A stretch of 64,000 nt of DNA from CALVLD01 sp964467585 (GTDB lineage: Bacteria > Bacillota > Clostridia > Christensenellales > CAG-138), in assembly GCA_964467585.1 (NCBI GenBank), contig CAYXRF010000001.1, forward strand, positions 186,001-250,000, in the 5' to 3' direction. Positions 26,411-35,893 of the stretch are shown one piece after another; position 1 is the stretch's first letter; every line of letters starts with the position of its first letter. The position numbers and the translations under genes were made by a program. The notes under the pieces are model-generated. The model saw only the letters and a list, made by a program, of their open reading frames with translations. It was not told the DNA's origin and made no database searches.

Positions 26411-27162
26411 TATATGCCTTCCGAACCGAAAAGGGGCTAAGAAAAGTTAACGAGGATTGCTGCCGCATACCTGAGGACGGAGAACGCCCCCTTGTTATTG
26501 TCGCGGACGGCATGGGCGGGCATCGTGCCGGTAACGTCGCAAGCAGAACCGCCATAGACACAATCCGAGCCGTTGTGACGTCTTCCACAGGGACTCAAAG
26601 CCCCGCAATGCTTTTGCGGCAAGCAGTGAACAGCGCCAATCGAAAGATATTTGATGTTGCGCAACATGATGTTGACTGCATGGGTATGGGTACGACAGTG
26701 GTGCTTGCACTTCTAAGCGATCGAACTTACACTTGTGCGCATATAGGCGACAGCAGACTGTATCAATTTGACGGTTCACGCATACATCGCATAACGCGTG
26801 ATCATTCATATGTTGAGGAGCTTGTCGCTTCCGGCTACATCACGGAGGAGCAGGCGCGAACACATCCGCAGCGAAACATACTGACTCGCGCAGTCGGAAC
26901 ATCACGTTTTGAAAAAGCCGACGTCAATATATACTCATGGAGACGCAACGAGATCATCCTGCTTTGCTCGGATGGGTTGCACGGCAGCGTAACCGATGAA
27001 GAAATGGAGCATATTTTGCGCTCGGAGCGTGATCTTCTGAGGTGCTGCGATTTAATGGTGGAGCTTGCTTTGGATAACGGTTCAACCGATAATATCACGG
27101 TTGTGCTTGCCAAGAATGAGACAAATTCCCTCAAAAACAAAGAGGGGGTGACGGCTGTATGA
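26407..27162 (+). CDS. prpC: PP2C-family serine/threonine phosphatase (PrpC/Stp type)
   Basis: The 251-residue protein has the metal-binding PP2C motifs: VNEDCCRI, VADGMGGHRAGNVAS, HIGDSRLYQ, TRDHSYVEELV and CSDGLHGSVTDEE. It is the partner phosphatase of the PASTA kinase encoded next (overlap of four bases), reversing phosphorylation of envelope and translation proteins. Confidence 0.96.
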   Translation: MIYAFRTEKGLRKVNEDCCRIPEDGERPLVIVADGMGGHRAGNVASRTAIDTIRAVVTSSTGTQSPAMLLRQAVNSANRKIFDVAQHDVDCMGMGTTVVLALLSDRTYTCAHIGDSRLYQFDGSRIHRITRDHSYVEELVASGYITEEQARTHPQRNILTRAVGTSRFEKADVNIYSWRRNEIILLCSDGLHGSVTDEEMEHILRSERDLLRCCDLMVELALDNGSTDNITVVLAKNETNSLKNKEGVTAV

Positions 27163-29075
27163 TAGGCAGGGTTTTGAACGAACGTTACCGTATTGACTGC
27201 AAGATAGGCAGCGGCGGAATGGCTGACGTATATCGTGCCTTTGACGTTGAAAAGCAAAAGGATGTTGCAATAAAGGTTCTTAAGGCTGATTACAGCGAGG
27301 ACCCTCAATACCTGAGAAGATTTATGCGTGAGGCGCAGGCGATGATGAACCTGTCGCACGACAATATCGTGTCATTATATGATGTTGGCGACGATGGAGA
27401 CGTTCATTACCTTGTGATTGAGCTTGTAAGCGGCTGTACTCTGCGCGATTATATAAAGAAGCATGGCGCGCTAAGCCCTCATATAGCTGCAAAGATAACC
27501 TGTTCGGTTCTGGACGGATTGTCCCACGCGCATGAAAAGGGGCTTGTACATCGTGATGTAAAACCTCAAAATGTAATGATATCGGCAGATAAGACAATCA
27601 AGCTGATGGATTTTGGCATAGCTAAATTTGCGGACAGCTCGACAAGGACTTTTGACAGGGCGGAGGCGCTTGGCTCGGTATACTACCTTTCTCCGGAACA
27701 GGCAAAGGGAGAAGATGTTGACGCCCAAACGGATATTTATTCAACAGGCATAATGCTTTATGAGATGCTTACGGGTCAAACTCCGTTCAACGGTGAAACA
27801 CCCGTGCAGATCGCGCTAAAGCATATAAATGATGAGATAATTCCTCCCAATGAGTTGAATTACCATATTCCGATCGCAATAAGCGACGTTGTGATGAAGG
27901 CGACTGCAAAGGATAAGGAGCTTAGATATAAATCGGCAGACGATATGAAAAAGGATCTCATGCGCGCACTCCGTCAGCCAAAATCGAGGTTTGCGGCAAT
28001 CAGCCGCGTTAGCAAAAACGCTAAGGGTCCTCAAAAGGCAAATGCAAAAACGGATGGCGACAAGCCGGGCTTTTTAAGCAAGCATGGTGCGTCTATCATC
28101 ATATTGATCGCAGTTGTTGCGATAATCGCAATTTTCATAACCATGTTTTTCCTTTGGCTTAAAGGAAGAACCGCAGGCGATGAGGAATATCTCAAAGTTC
28201 CCGAATTGCTTGGAATGACCGAGGACGACGCACGAGAGTACGCCGAAAATCGCAGCTTCTATCTGGAAGTGAAAAATTCCGAACAATCCGATTATCCCGC
28301 GGGAGAGGTTTGCGATCAGACGCCCGGGGAACATCAAAAGGCATTGCCGGGCAGCACGATATACGTTACAATAAGCCTTGGAGCTTCAACGGTAAAAATG
28401 CCGAACCTGATAGGGCTGACATATATCGAGGTGGAGCGTGCGTTAAAAGACGCGGGACTTAACCTTGATCCAAACATAGGGTACGAAACCTCCGAGGAGG
28501 AATACTATGGCAAGTGCATATATCAATCCGAGACTGCGGACACGGATGTAATGCTGGGCGAATCTATAAAAATTATCATCGGACAGGCATATTCAAGCGA
28601 GGTTAAGCAAATGCCAAATCTCACCGAATGCGCAGACGTCAGCGCGGCGGTTGAACGGCTTAGGCTGATCGGCGTTGAAAGCTATCGCATCTATATAAGC
28701 GATTATGCCGACTCCGGCAACACATATGAGGAAGGACAGATTGTATCGCAAAGTCCCGCTGCGGGGATAAACGTTACGGATACTTCGATTATTGTCGAGA
28801 TCTATATTTACATGAGCAGTATGGGCAATTATTGTGCCGATTTCTCACAGAATATCACAATGAGCGGGCAGTCCAACGAGGTGCTGATTACCGTCAGCAC
28901 AAGTATTGGAGAGGTTGTGCTGTTCAGCGGACAGTACGAGTCCGGTACTGTAACGATACCCTTTACCGCCTACCTTTGGGAGGGAGGGAGTCATCTCTGC
29001 ATCGTTTATGTCAACGGAGAGGTATATTCCAGCTTCAACAGAGAGTTCATACACGGAGGGCAGGGCAACGACTGA
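27159..29075 (+). CDS. prkC: PASTA-domain serine/threonine kinase (PrkC/StkP/PknB type)
   Basis: The 638-residue protein has a Hanks-type kinase domain (residues about 9-270: GSGGMADVY, AIKVLKADY, VHRDVKPQNVM, DFGIAKF, YYLSPEQA), a juxtamembrane stretch, one membrane helix (about 311-332, IIILIAVVAIIAIFITMFFL) and an extracellular part with three PASTA repeats (about 345-410, 411-483, 484-560) followed by an Ig-like C-terminal domain. B. subtilis PrkC has the same plan. The PASTA repeats sense peptidoglycan fragments such as muropeptides or lipid II, tying growth state and spore germination to kinase activity. It overlaps prpC. Confidence 0.96.
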   Translation: MIGRVLNERYRIDCKIGSGGMADVYRAFDVEKQKDVAIKVLKADYSEDPQYLRRFMREAQAMMNLSHDNIVSLYDVGDDGDVHYLVIELVSGCTLRDYIKKHGALSPHIAAKITCSVLDGLSHAHEKGLVHRDVKPQNVMISADKTIKLMDFGIAKFADSSTRTFDRAEALGSVYYLSPEQAKGEDVDAQTDIYSTGIMLYEMLTGQTPFNGETPVQIALKHINDEIIPPNELNYHIPIAISDVVMKATAKDKELRYKSADDMKKDLMRALRQPKSRFAAISRVSKNAKGPQKANAKTDGDKPGFLSKHGASIIILIAVVAIIAIFITMFFLWLKGRTAGDEEYLKVPELLGMTEDDAREYAENRSFYLEVKNSEQSDYPAGEVCDQTPGEHQKALPGSTIYVTISLGASTVKMPNLIGLTYIEVERALKDAGLNLDPNIGYETSEEEYYGKCIYQSETADTDVMLGESIKIIIGQAYSSEVKQMPNLTECADVSAAVERLRLIGVESYRIYISDYADSGNTYEEGQIVSQSPAAGINVTDTSIIVEIYIYMSSMGNYCADFSQNITMSGQSNEVLITVSTSIGEVVLFSGQYESGTVTIPFTAYLWEGGSHLCIVYVNGEVYSSFNREFIHGGQGND

Positions 29076-29076
29076 A

Positions 29077-29955
29077 ATGTATGGTACAATAACAAAGGGC
29101 GTTGGTGGCTTTTACACGGTTTTTGCCGAGGATAAGCTTGATTATGTATGCAAGGCGCGAGGACTGTTTCGCAAAAACGGTGAAACTCCCGTTCCTGGGG
29201 ACAGAGTTGAGTTCTCTGTCGATACTAAGGGTGACGGCTATCTTCTGCGCATTTCCGCAAGGCAAAATCAGCTTGTTCGACCGATGGTTGCAAACATCGA
29301 TATGCTTCTTATTGTTGTTTCTGCCGAAGAGCCTCAACCTGATCTTGAGCTTGCAGACAAGCTGCTTCTGTATTGTGCAAAACAGCACATTATGCCCGTA
29401 ATCGTTATCAACAAGTGTGACGACGGAGAGAACGAAGCGGCTCGAAGGATTGAGCGTCAATATGCGGACGCCCGATATAAAATTGTTACGGTTTCCGCAG
29501 CCACAGGGTTTGGAATCGATAAGCTGTCCGCATTGCTTGACGGAAGCACGATTTGTCTTGCGGGACAGTCTGCGGTTGGGAAATCGTCTTTGCTAAACGG
29601 GCTTTTGGGACTTAAGCTTGAAACGGGTGAGCTGTCGCCCAAGACAGAGCGCGGGAGACATACAACACGCCATGCGGAGCTGCTGAAAATACCTTCGGGC
29701 GGGCTTATTGCCGATACTCCCGGGTTCAGCATGCTTGACTCCATACCTGTTGAGCCTGAGGAAATTCCAAGCCTGTATCCGGAATTTTTGGCGCTTGACG
29801 GAATGTGCAGATTTACAAGCTGTATGCACATTTCCGAGCCTCACTGCGCCGTTAAAGCAGCTGTGGACGCAGGCAAAATACCAAAGGAGCGATACGAAAG
29901 ATATGTTAAGATCGCAAATGAAGCAATTAAAAGCAGGAGGCATAGATATGATTAA
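29077..29955 (+). CDS. rsgA: Ribosome small-subunit-dependent GTPase RsgA (YloQ/EngC)
   Basis: The 292-residue protein has an N-terminal OB fold, a circularly permuted GTPase domain (G4 VINKCDD before G1 GQSAVGKSS and G3 DTPGFS) and a C-terminal zinc knuckle (CRFTSCMHISEPHC). RsgA checks late 30S maturation. The ATG at 29077 lies one base after the prkC stop; GGAGGG about 17 bases upstream is a loose ribosome binding site. A longer frame opens inside prkC but homologues start at MYGTI-like sequences. Confidence 0.94.
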   Translation: MYGTITKGVGGFYTVFAEDKLDYVCKARGLFRKNGETPVPGDRVEFSVDTKGDGYLLRISARQNQLVRPMVANIDMLLIVVSAEEPQPDLELADKLLLYCAKQHIMPVIVINKCDDGENEAARRIERQYADARYKIVTVSAATGFGIDKLSALLDGSTICLAGQSAVGKSSLLNGLLGLKLETGELSPKTERGRHTTRHAELLKIPSGGLIADTPGFSMLDSIPVEPEEIPSLYPEFLALDGMCRFTSCMHISEPHCAVKAAVDAGKIPKERYERYVKIANEAIKSRRHRYD

Positions 29956-30601
29956 GGTTGCACCCTCTATACTGTCGGCGGATTTCTCAAAACTGGGTCA
30001 CGAGGTTGAACAGCTTGAATCTCTTGGCGCAGATTATGTTCACTTTGACGTAATGGACGGTCACTTTGTTCCAAACATTACATTTGGCGCCCCAATGTGC
30101 AGTGCGCTGCGAACGCACTCAAACCTTGTGTTTGACGCTCATCTTATGGTTTCGGAGCCTTCAAAATGGGTTAAAGACTTTGCGGACGCGGGCGCGGATA
30201 TAATCACTATTCATACCGAGGCCGATGTTCACGCGCACAGAACTTTGCAGCTTATTCGTTCACTGGGGAAGAAGGCGGGAATAGCGCTGAACCCTTCAAC
30301 GTCCCACTATGCTGTTGAGTATCTGCTTGAATGCTGTGATATGGTGCTTGTGATGGGTGTTAACCCCGGATTTGGCGGACAAAAGCTCATAGTGCCAACG
30401 CTCAGAAAGATCACGGCAATACGAAAGATGGCAAACAAAATGGGCGTGAAGGTTGATATCGAGGTTGACGGGGGGATAAACACCCATACCGCAGCATTGT
30501 GTATTGAAGCCGGCGCAAATGTGCTTGTTGCCGGAAGTGCGGTTTTCTGCGCCGCAGACAGAAAACAGGCAATAGCGGACATAAGGGGCGACAATGGCTA
30601 A
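29948..30601 (+). CDS. rpe: Ribulose-phosphate 3-epimerase
   Basis: The 217-residue TIM-barrel protein begins MIKVAPSILSADFSKLG and carries HFDVMDGHFVPNITFG, MGVNPGFGGQ and VDGGINTHTA, the metal and phosphate-binding motifs of Rpe. It interconverts ribulose-5-P and xylulose-5-P; the transketolase at 44097 uses its product. AGGAGG precedes the ATG and the gene overlaps rsgA by 8 bases. Confidence 0.96.
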   Translation: MIKVAPSILSADFSKLGHEVEQLESLGADYVHFDVMDGHFVPNITFGAPMCSALRTHSNLVFDAHLMVSEPSKWVKDFADAGADIITIHTEADVHAHRTLQLIRSLGKKAGIALNPSTSHYAVEYLLECCDMVLVMGVNPGFGGQKLIVPTLRKITAIRKMANKMGVKVDIEVDGGINTHTAALCIEAGANVLVAGSAVFCAADRKQAIADIRGDNG

Positions 30602-33017
30602 AAAAACCGAAAACAAGAACGACTCATTCAACTACGATGAGGTGTTCAATGTCGTAAGCATGGACGACGTCATGCACGATTCGATGCTGCCATATGCGGA
30701 GCATGTAATACTTGAGCGTGCGCTTCCACGCGTTGAGGACGGATTAAAGCCTGTTCAACGCAGAATTTTGTATACAATGCTGGAGCTTGGCACAACGCCG
30801 GATAAGCCGCACAGAAAATCCGCAAGAATCGTTGGAGATTGCTTGGGTAAATATCATCCCCACGGCGACAGCTCGGTTTATGACGCAATGGTGCGAATGG
30901 CGCAGGGCTTTAATATGCGCGTTCCGCTCGTTGACGGTCATGGCAACTTTGGCAGCGTGGATGGTGATTCAGCGGCAGCCATGCGTTACACAGAGGCGCG
31001 TATGGCGCCTGCTGCGATGCACCTGTTGAAAGACCTTGAAAAGGATACCGTTAAGTTCGGGCTAAACTTTGACGATTCGTTGAAACAGCCGGAGCTTCTT
31101 CCGGGACGATTTCCCAATTTGCTTATAAACGGCGCAAACGGTATTGCCGTGGGGTTAACAACATCCATCCCGCCGCACAATCCAACGGAGGCTGTTAACG
31201 CGGTGGTTGCGCGCATCGAAAATCCTGATATTACGCTTGATGAACTTATGAAGATTATTCCGTGTCCGGACTTTCCAACCGGTGGATATATTCTTCGATC
31301 TGATGAAATACGCGCAGCATATGAAACTGGGCGCGGCAAGCTGACGAACCGCTCAAAAACTCATTTTGAAACAACAAAGAGCGGGAAAAAGCTAATTGTT
31401 GTTACCGAGTTTCCCTACCAGGTCAACAAGGCGGCTGCTCTTGAAAAAATACTCAAGCTTGTTCAAGAAAAGAAATCTGCCTTTGCAAGCGTAACCGATA
31501 TAAGGGATGAGTCGGACCGCAGCGGTACGCGTGCGGTTATCGAGCTTAAAAAGGACGCGGACGAGCATAAGGTTTTGCGTCAGCTTTTCAAGTATTCAGA
31601 CCTGCAAAAAACATTTGGCGTAATAATGGTGGCGATAGCAGACGGCAAACCAAAGCTTATGTCACTTACCGAGGTCATAGATTATTACATTCGTCATCAA
31701 GAGGATGTGGTATCGCGCAGATGCAGATTTGAACTGGAGGCGGCGGAGAAGCGCGCCCACATTTTGGATGGGCTGATGATTGCGCTGCTGAATATTGACG
31801 AGGTTATCGCACTCATACGTGCATCAAAATCACCAAAGATTGCCAAAGCGGGACTTATGGAACGCTTTCTTCTTTCAGCTGCACAGGCGGACGCAATACT
31901 TGACCTGCGTCTGCAGCGGTTGACTAACCTTGAGCAGATAGCAATCGAACGTGAGCATAAGGATTGCCTGAACGAAGTTGCACGCCTGAAGGAATTGCTT
32001 TCATCTAAGCAAAAGCTTGACAGGCTAATTAAGGATGAGCTGCGTATGTTCGGCAGTTCAATTGCCGATGCAAGGCGCACAAAGCTTATAGAAGCCGACA
32101 ACGAATCATCGGACGATGATGAAGAGCTTTCACAAGCGGAGCCTGCTGCAGTAATGGTGCTTGGCGATAATAAGCTTCGCAGACTGCCCGTTAAGCTGTT
32201 GACACCCGATGTTATTTCGGCAGATTTGCCAAAGGCGGTGTACAGCACAGACACAAATGCCACGCTGCGGCTGTTTACCGACAGAGGCTTCATGCTTTCG
32301 ATTCCGGTCGCCGATATACCGGAGCTTAAACCGTCATCAAGACCCACCAATCTTTCGGCAATTATCCCAATCGATGGGGACGAAACCATACTGTGCTCGA
32401 TGATAGATCTCTGCGGAGAAGGTCGTCTTGTGTTCTATACCGAACGAGGAATGGTTAAGTCAACCGACGCAGGCGAATACATAACCAGAACAAAACGGAT
32501 TTCCGCGATAAGCCTTAAGGATGGCGACAGGCTCATACGGGTTGAAAGGATTGAACCAAGCGAGGGTCAATCAATAATGCTTTTAACCGAAAAGGGCATG
32601 GGGATACGTTTTGCGGCTGATTCTGTACCTACAACCGGAAGGCAGTCTGGCGGTGTACGCGGCATAAAGCTTGATGACGGAGACTCGGTGATATATGCTG
32701 AAACGATTACTGACGAGGGGGAGATACTCACCGTTACCGAACGCGGTTATATGAAACGCAGCTTTGTGTTTGACCATGAGGTACAGGGCAGAAACGGTAG
32801 AGGATGCATCTGCTTTGGGTTCAAAAAGAACGGCTCAAACGGAACCAAGCTGGTTTCGGCGCTTCACGTCAGGGAGCCGCGTGACGTCACATTTATCCAA
32901 GCTCACGGCGAAAAAACTGTCATCAACACAGAGGAGATTAAAATCGAATCTAAAAATGGCAGGGGACAATTGATGATAATGGTAATTATGGATGATGTTG
33001 TAGTGTCGGCGGAATAA
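30594..33017 (+). CDS. Type IIA DNA topoisomerase subunit A, ParC-like (no recognisable GyrA box)
   Basis: The 807-residue protein has the winged-helix breakage-reunion domain with KYHPHGDSSVYDAMVRMAQG, the catalytic tyrosine in AAMRYTEARM, a coiled-coil tower and a C-terminal beta-propeller. The quinolone-determining positions hold Ser and Asp (GDSSVYD), the sensitive type. The first propeller region lacks the QRRGGKG GyrA box needed for DNA wrapping; a GRQSGGVRGIKL stretch sits in a later blade, at a position where GyrA and ParC both have a similar loop. This suggests a topoisomerase IV or divergent paralogue rather than a standard gyrase. The B subunit gene nearest to hand is at 50760-52718, not adjacent. 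It overlaps rpe by 8 bases. Confidence 0.88.
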   Translation: MAKKTENKNDSFNYDEVFNVVSMDDVMHDSMLPYAEHVILERALPRVEDGLKPVQRRILYTMLELGTTPDKPHRKSARIVGDCLGKYHPHGDSSVYDAMVRMAQGFNMRVPLVDGHGNFGSVDGDSAAAMRYTEARMAPAAMHLLKDLEKDTVKFGLNFDDSLKQPELLPGRFPNLLINGANGIAVGLTTSIPPHNPTEAVNAVVARIENPDITLDELMKIIPCPDFPTGGYILRSDEIRAAYETGRGKLTNRSKTHFETTKSGKKLIVVTEFPYQVNKAAALEKILKLVQEKKSAFASVTDIRDESDRSGTRAVIELKKDADEHKVLRQLFKYSDLQKTFGVIMVAIADGKPKLMSLTEVIDYYIRHQEDVVSRRCRFELEAAEKRAHILDGLMIALLNIDEVIALIRASKSPKIAKAGLMERFLLSAAQADAILDLRLQRLTNLEQIAIEREHKDCLNEVARLKELLSSKQKLDRLIKDELRMFGSSIADARRTKLIEADNESSDDDEELSQAEPAAVMVLGDNKLRRLPVKLLTPDVISADLPKAVYSTDTNATLRLFTDRGFMLSIPVADIPELKPSSRPTNLSAIIPIDGDETILCSMIDLCGEGRLVFYTERGMVKSTDAGEYITRTKRISAISLKDGDRLIRVERIEPSEGQSIMLLTEKGMGIRFAADSVPTTGRQSGGVRGIKLDDGDSVIYAETITDEGEILTVTERGYMKRSFVFDHEVQGRNGRGCICFGFKKNGSNGTKLVSALHVREPRDVTFIQAHGEKTVINTEEIKIESKNGRGQLMIMVIMDDVVVSAE

Positions 33018-33036
33018 AATATACTATAATTGAACC

Positions 33037-33065
33037 TTTACAAAAGTGCTTTGCTGTCATATAAT
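33037..33065 (+). promoter_or_regulatory. Sigma-A promoter of the tRNA-Ala gene
   Basis: TTTACA (33037-33042), 17-bp spacer and TATAAT (33060-33065); transcription would start about five bases before the mature tRNA 5' end. Confidence 0.85.
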
Positions 33066-33076
33066 GGCAAAGCCAA

Positions 33077-33153
33077 GGGGCTTTAGCGAAGTTGGCTATC
33101 GCGCTACACTGGCAGTGTAGAGATCACCGGTTCGAATCCGGTAAGCTCCACCA
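33077..33153 (+). tRNA. tRNA-Ala(GGC)
   Basis: A full cloverleaf folds by hand: acceptor GGGGCTT (33077-33083) with AAGCTCC (33143-33149), including the G3-U70 wobble pair that specifies alanine; D stem GCGA/TCGC; anticodon stem CTACA/TGTAG with loop CTGGCAG (anticodon GGC, 33111-33113); T stem ACCGG/CCGGT with loop TTCGAAT; discriminator A; CCA encoded. It reads GCC and GCU. It is a free-standing unit with its own promoter and terminator. Confidence 0.96.
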
Positions 33154-33195
33154 AAAGCACGGCAGTTCTGTATGATATGCCGTGCTTTATTGTTA
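33154..33195 (+). terminator. Intrinsic terminator after tRNA-Ala
   Basis: An 11-bp stem, AAAGCACGGCA (33154-33164) with TGCCGTGCTTT (33178-33188), followed by ATTGTTA. Confidence 0.85.
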
Positions 33196-33205
33196 AATAC
33201 AATGA

Positions 33206-33466
33206 AGCAGAAAAGTACTGCGTTTTCGCTGCAAAGAGAGTCGTTGGTTTGGTGTAAGACGATCACGAATGCATGGGAAGCTCTCTGCGGAGTTGATGCG
33301 TTGAAATGGCTTTTGTGGCTCACAAGCCTCAAGTAGGCGCATCCGCGCTCCTCGCGTTACGGGGGTCAAAGCGGTTTGACATTTTTGTCTTTCAAACGGA
33401 GTGGTACCGCGGAGGTTGATTTTGCGCCTTCGTCTCCCTGTTAAGGGTGACGGGGCGTTTTTTATG
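33206..33466 (+). promoter_or_regulatory. T-box leader (leucine) of leuS
   Basis: The leader shows Stem I beginning near AAAGAGAG (33232) and GGTGTAAGAC, a GAAG-CTC element (33277-33283) whose CTC is the likely leucine specifier codon, the T-box core TGGTACCGCGG (33402-33412), and a terminator hairpin (33424-33460, CGCC..CGTC..CCC with GGG..GACG..GGCG) followed by TTTTTT. The TGGT in the antiterminator bulge would pair with ACCA of uncharged tRNA-Leu, matching discriminator A. Uncharged tRNA-Leu should stabilise the antiterminator and raise leuS expression. The specifier was picked by position relative to GAA and by the downstream gene. I could not place a clear promoter. Confidence 0.9.
33324..33343 (+). 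repeat. Copy 1 of a 19-20 bp direct repeat flanking leuS
   Basis: AAGCCTCAAGTAGGCGCATC, inside the T-box leader; it differs from copy 2 (35892-35910) by one inserted G. GCCT and AGGC can pair to a short hairpin in both copies. Confidence 0.75.
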
Positions 33467-33487
33467 TTGAAAGGAGAATTGGTTAAC

Positions 33488-35893
33488 ATGACAGACAGGT
33501 ACGACCATATCGCCATAGAAAAAAAGTGGCAGGACACATGGCGGAACGCGCATTGCTTTGAGGCGAAAAACGATTATTCGCTTCCAAAATATTACGCACT
33601 GATTGAGTTTCCTTTTCCGTCCGGCGCGGGGCTTCATGTCGGTCATCCCAGACCATACACTGCGCTTGACGTTATCGCACGCAAGAAAAGGCTTGAAGGA
33701 TATAACGTTCTTTTCCCTATCGGGTATGACAGCTTTGGCCTTCCCACAGAGAATTATGCAATAAAGACCGGTGAGCATCCCAAAAAGGTTACCGAGCGCA
33801 ACATAGCTGTGTTCAGGCGTCAAATGGAGATGCTTGGACTGAGCTTTGATTACTCACGCGAGGTATATACGTCTGATCCAAATTATTACAAGTGGACTCA
33901 ATGGATATTTCTGAAGCTGTTTGAGAATGGGCTTGCGTACAAGGCGGAGCTGCCGATCAACTTTTGCACGTCATGCAAGGTTGGCTTGGCAAATGAAGAG
34001 GTTGTTGACGGCACATGTGAGCGCTGCGGCGCACCGGTTGTACGCATGACGCGAAGTCAATGGATGCTGAAGATAACGGCATATGCCGACAGACTGATAG
34101 ACGACTTGGACAAGGTCGACTTTATCGAAAGGGTAAAGACGTCTCAGCGCAACTGGATAGGACGGAGCACGGGCGCGGAGGTAACGTTTGCGATTGACGG
34201 CTATCCTGATGGGCTGAAGATATACACGACGCGTCCCGACACAATGTTTGGCGCGACGTACATGGTGGTTTCTCCCGAGCATCCGATTGTTAACGCAATG
34301 TCCGACATGATAAAGAACATGGATGCGGTAACTGAATATCGTGAGCAAGCATCACACAAAAGCGATTTTGAACGTTCGGAGCTTGCAAAGGAAAAGACAG
34401 GCGTTCCGCTTCAGGGAATTAACGCAATCAATCCATGTACGGGCAAGCCCATTCCCGTCTGGATATCTGACTATGTGCTGATGGGGTATGGCACAGGTGC
34501 TATTATGGCTGTTCCGGGTCATGATACACGTGATTATGAGTTTGCAAAAAAGTTTGATCTTCCGATAATCGAGGTAGTATCCGGGGGAGACGTCTCAGAA
34601 GAGGCATATACGGACTGCGAAAAGGGCGTCATGGTGAACTCTGGTTTTCTGAACGGAATGCAGGTTGACGATGCAAAAAATGCCGTCATACAATGGCTTG
34701 AGCAAAAGGGCATTGGCAGCAAAAAAACCAACTTCAAGCTGCGTGACTGGCTGTTTTCGCGTCAGCGCTATTGGGGCGAACCTATCCCCCTCGTTTACTG
34801 TGAGCACTGCGGCTGGGTTCCCATACCCGAAAACGAGCTGCCTCTGACACTGCCCGATATTGACGATTACAAGCCGTCGGATGATGGCTCCTCCGCGCTT
34901 TCACGCGCAACGGATTGGATTAATACCACCTGTCCAAAGTGCGGCGCTCCCGCAAAAAGAGAGGTTGATACGATGCCGAACTGGGCCGGCTCAAGCTGGT
35001 ATTATATGCGCTACTGTGATCCGCATAACAATTCGTGCCTTGCGGATAAGGCTGCGCTTGATTATTGGCTGCCCGTTGATTGGTATAACGGTGGTATGGA
35101 GCATACAACGCTGCATTTGCTGTACTCTCGCTTCTGGCACAAATTCTTATATGACATTGGCGTGGTAAGCTGTCCCGAACCATATAACAAACGCACAAGC
35201 CATGGGATGATACTTGCGGAGGACGGTCGAAAGATGTCAAAAAGCTTTGGCAATGTTATCAATCCTGATGATCTGTGCAATTCATATGGCGCGGACACGG
35301 TGCGCACATATGAAATGTTCATTGGCGCTTTCGATCAAACAATTCCCTGGAGTACAACAGGCGTTATGGGATGCCGCAGATTCCTCGACAGGGTGTGGCG
35401 GCTTCAGGAGCTTATCGAAGGAGAAGGCGAACGACCTGAGATTAGGGGAGCATTACACGCCTGCATTAAAAAGGTCACTGAGGATATTGAAAGAATGAAG
35501 TTCAATACCGCTATTGCAGCGATGATGAGCTTTGTTAACGATGTATATTCAAAGGGCAGTATCACGCGTGATGAGCTTCATACTCTGCTGATTCTGCTTG
35601 ATCCGTTTGCTCCGCATATTGCCGAGGAGATGAACGAAAGACTCGGCTTTGAGCCAATATATAAGACCTCATGGCCCAAATGGGACGACAATGCGCTGCA
35701 AAAGGATGAGCTCGAGCTTGGCATTCAGTTTAACGGAAGGCTTCGCGGCAGGATGACAGTGCCTGTCAGTCTTTCGCAGGAGGAGCTGCAAGACCTTGTG
35801 CTCTCCGAGCCGGAGTTCATGCAATGGCATGAGGGAAAGACAATAAAAAAGTTTATCGCAATCAAGAACATCGTGAATGTTGTTGTGGTATAA
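33488..35893 (+). CDS. leuS: Leucyl-tRNA synthetase
   Basis: The 801-residue class I synthetase has the HIGH-type motif HVGHP in GAGLHVGHPRPYTALD, zinc-type cysteines (CTSCK, CERCGAP), the CP1 editing domain (TRPDTMFGATYMVVSPEHP and GHDTRDYEFAKKF), KMSKS in GRKMSKSFGN and a C-terminal anticodon-binding domain. The ATG at 33488 follows AAAGGAG; the frame opens 87 bp upstream, within the T-box terminator, which is untranslated leader. It is regulated by the T-box at 33206-33466 and ended by the terminator at 35911. Confidence 0.97.
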   Translation: MTDRYDHIAIEKKWQDTWRNAHCFEAKNDYSLPKYYALIEFPFPSGAGLHVGHPRPYTALDVIARKKRLEGYNVLFPIGYDSFGLPTENYAIKTGEHPKKVTERNIAVFRRQMEMLGLSFDYSREVYTSDPNYYKWTQWIFLKLFENGLAYKAELPINFCTSCKVGLANEEVVDGTCERCGAPVVRMTRSQWMLKITAYADRLIDDLDKVDFIERVKTSQRNWIGRSTGAEVTFAIDGYPDGLKIYTTRPDTMFGATYMVVSPEHPIVNAMSDMIKNMDAVTEYREQASHKSDFERSELAKEKTGVPLQGINAINPCTGKPIPVWISDYVLMGYGTGAIMAVPGHDTRDYEFAKKFDLPIIEVVSGGDVSEEAYTDCEKGVMVNSGFLNGMQVDDAKNAVIQWLEQKGIGSKKTNFKLRDWLFSRQRYWGEPIPLVYCEHCGWVPIPENELPLTLPDIDDYKPSDDGSSALSRATDWINTTCPKCGAPAKREVDTMPNWAGSSWYYMRYCDPHNNSCLADKAALDYWLPVDWYNGGMEHTTLHLLYSRFWHKFLYDIGVVSCPEPYNKRTSHGMILAEDGRKMSKSFGNVINPDDLCNSYGADTVRTYEMFIGAFDQTIPWSTTGVMGCRRFLDRVWRLQELIEGEGERPEIRGALHACIKKVTEDIERMKFNTAIAAMMSFVNDVYSKGSITRDELHTLLILLDPFAPHIAEEMNERLGFEPIYKTSWPKWDDNALQKDELELGIQFNGRLRGRMTVPVSLSQEELQDLVLSEPEFMQWHEGKTIKKFIAIKNIVNVVVV

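Noticed and set aside
33096..33332. Minus-strand open frame containing a GAYRIRTGDLY-type peptide
   Set aside because: It is the reverse complement of the tRNA-Ala gene; such peptides are a common false annotation.
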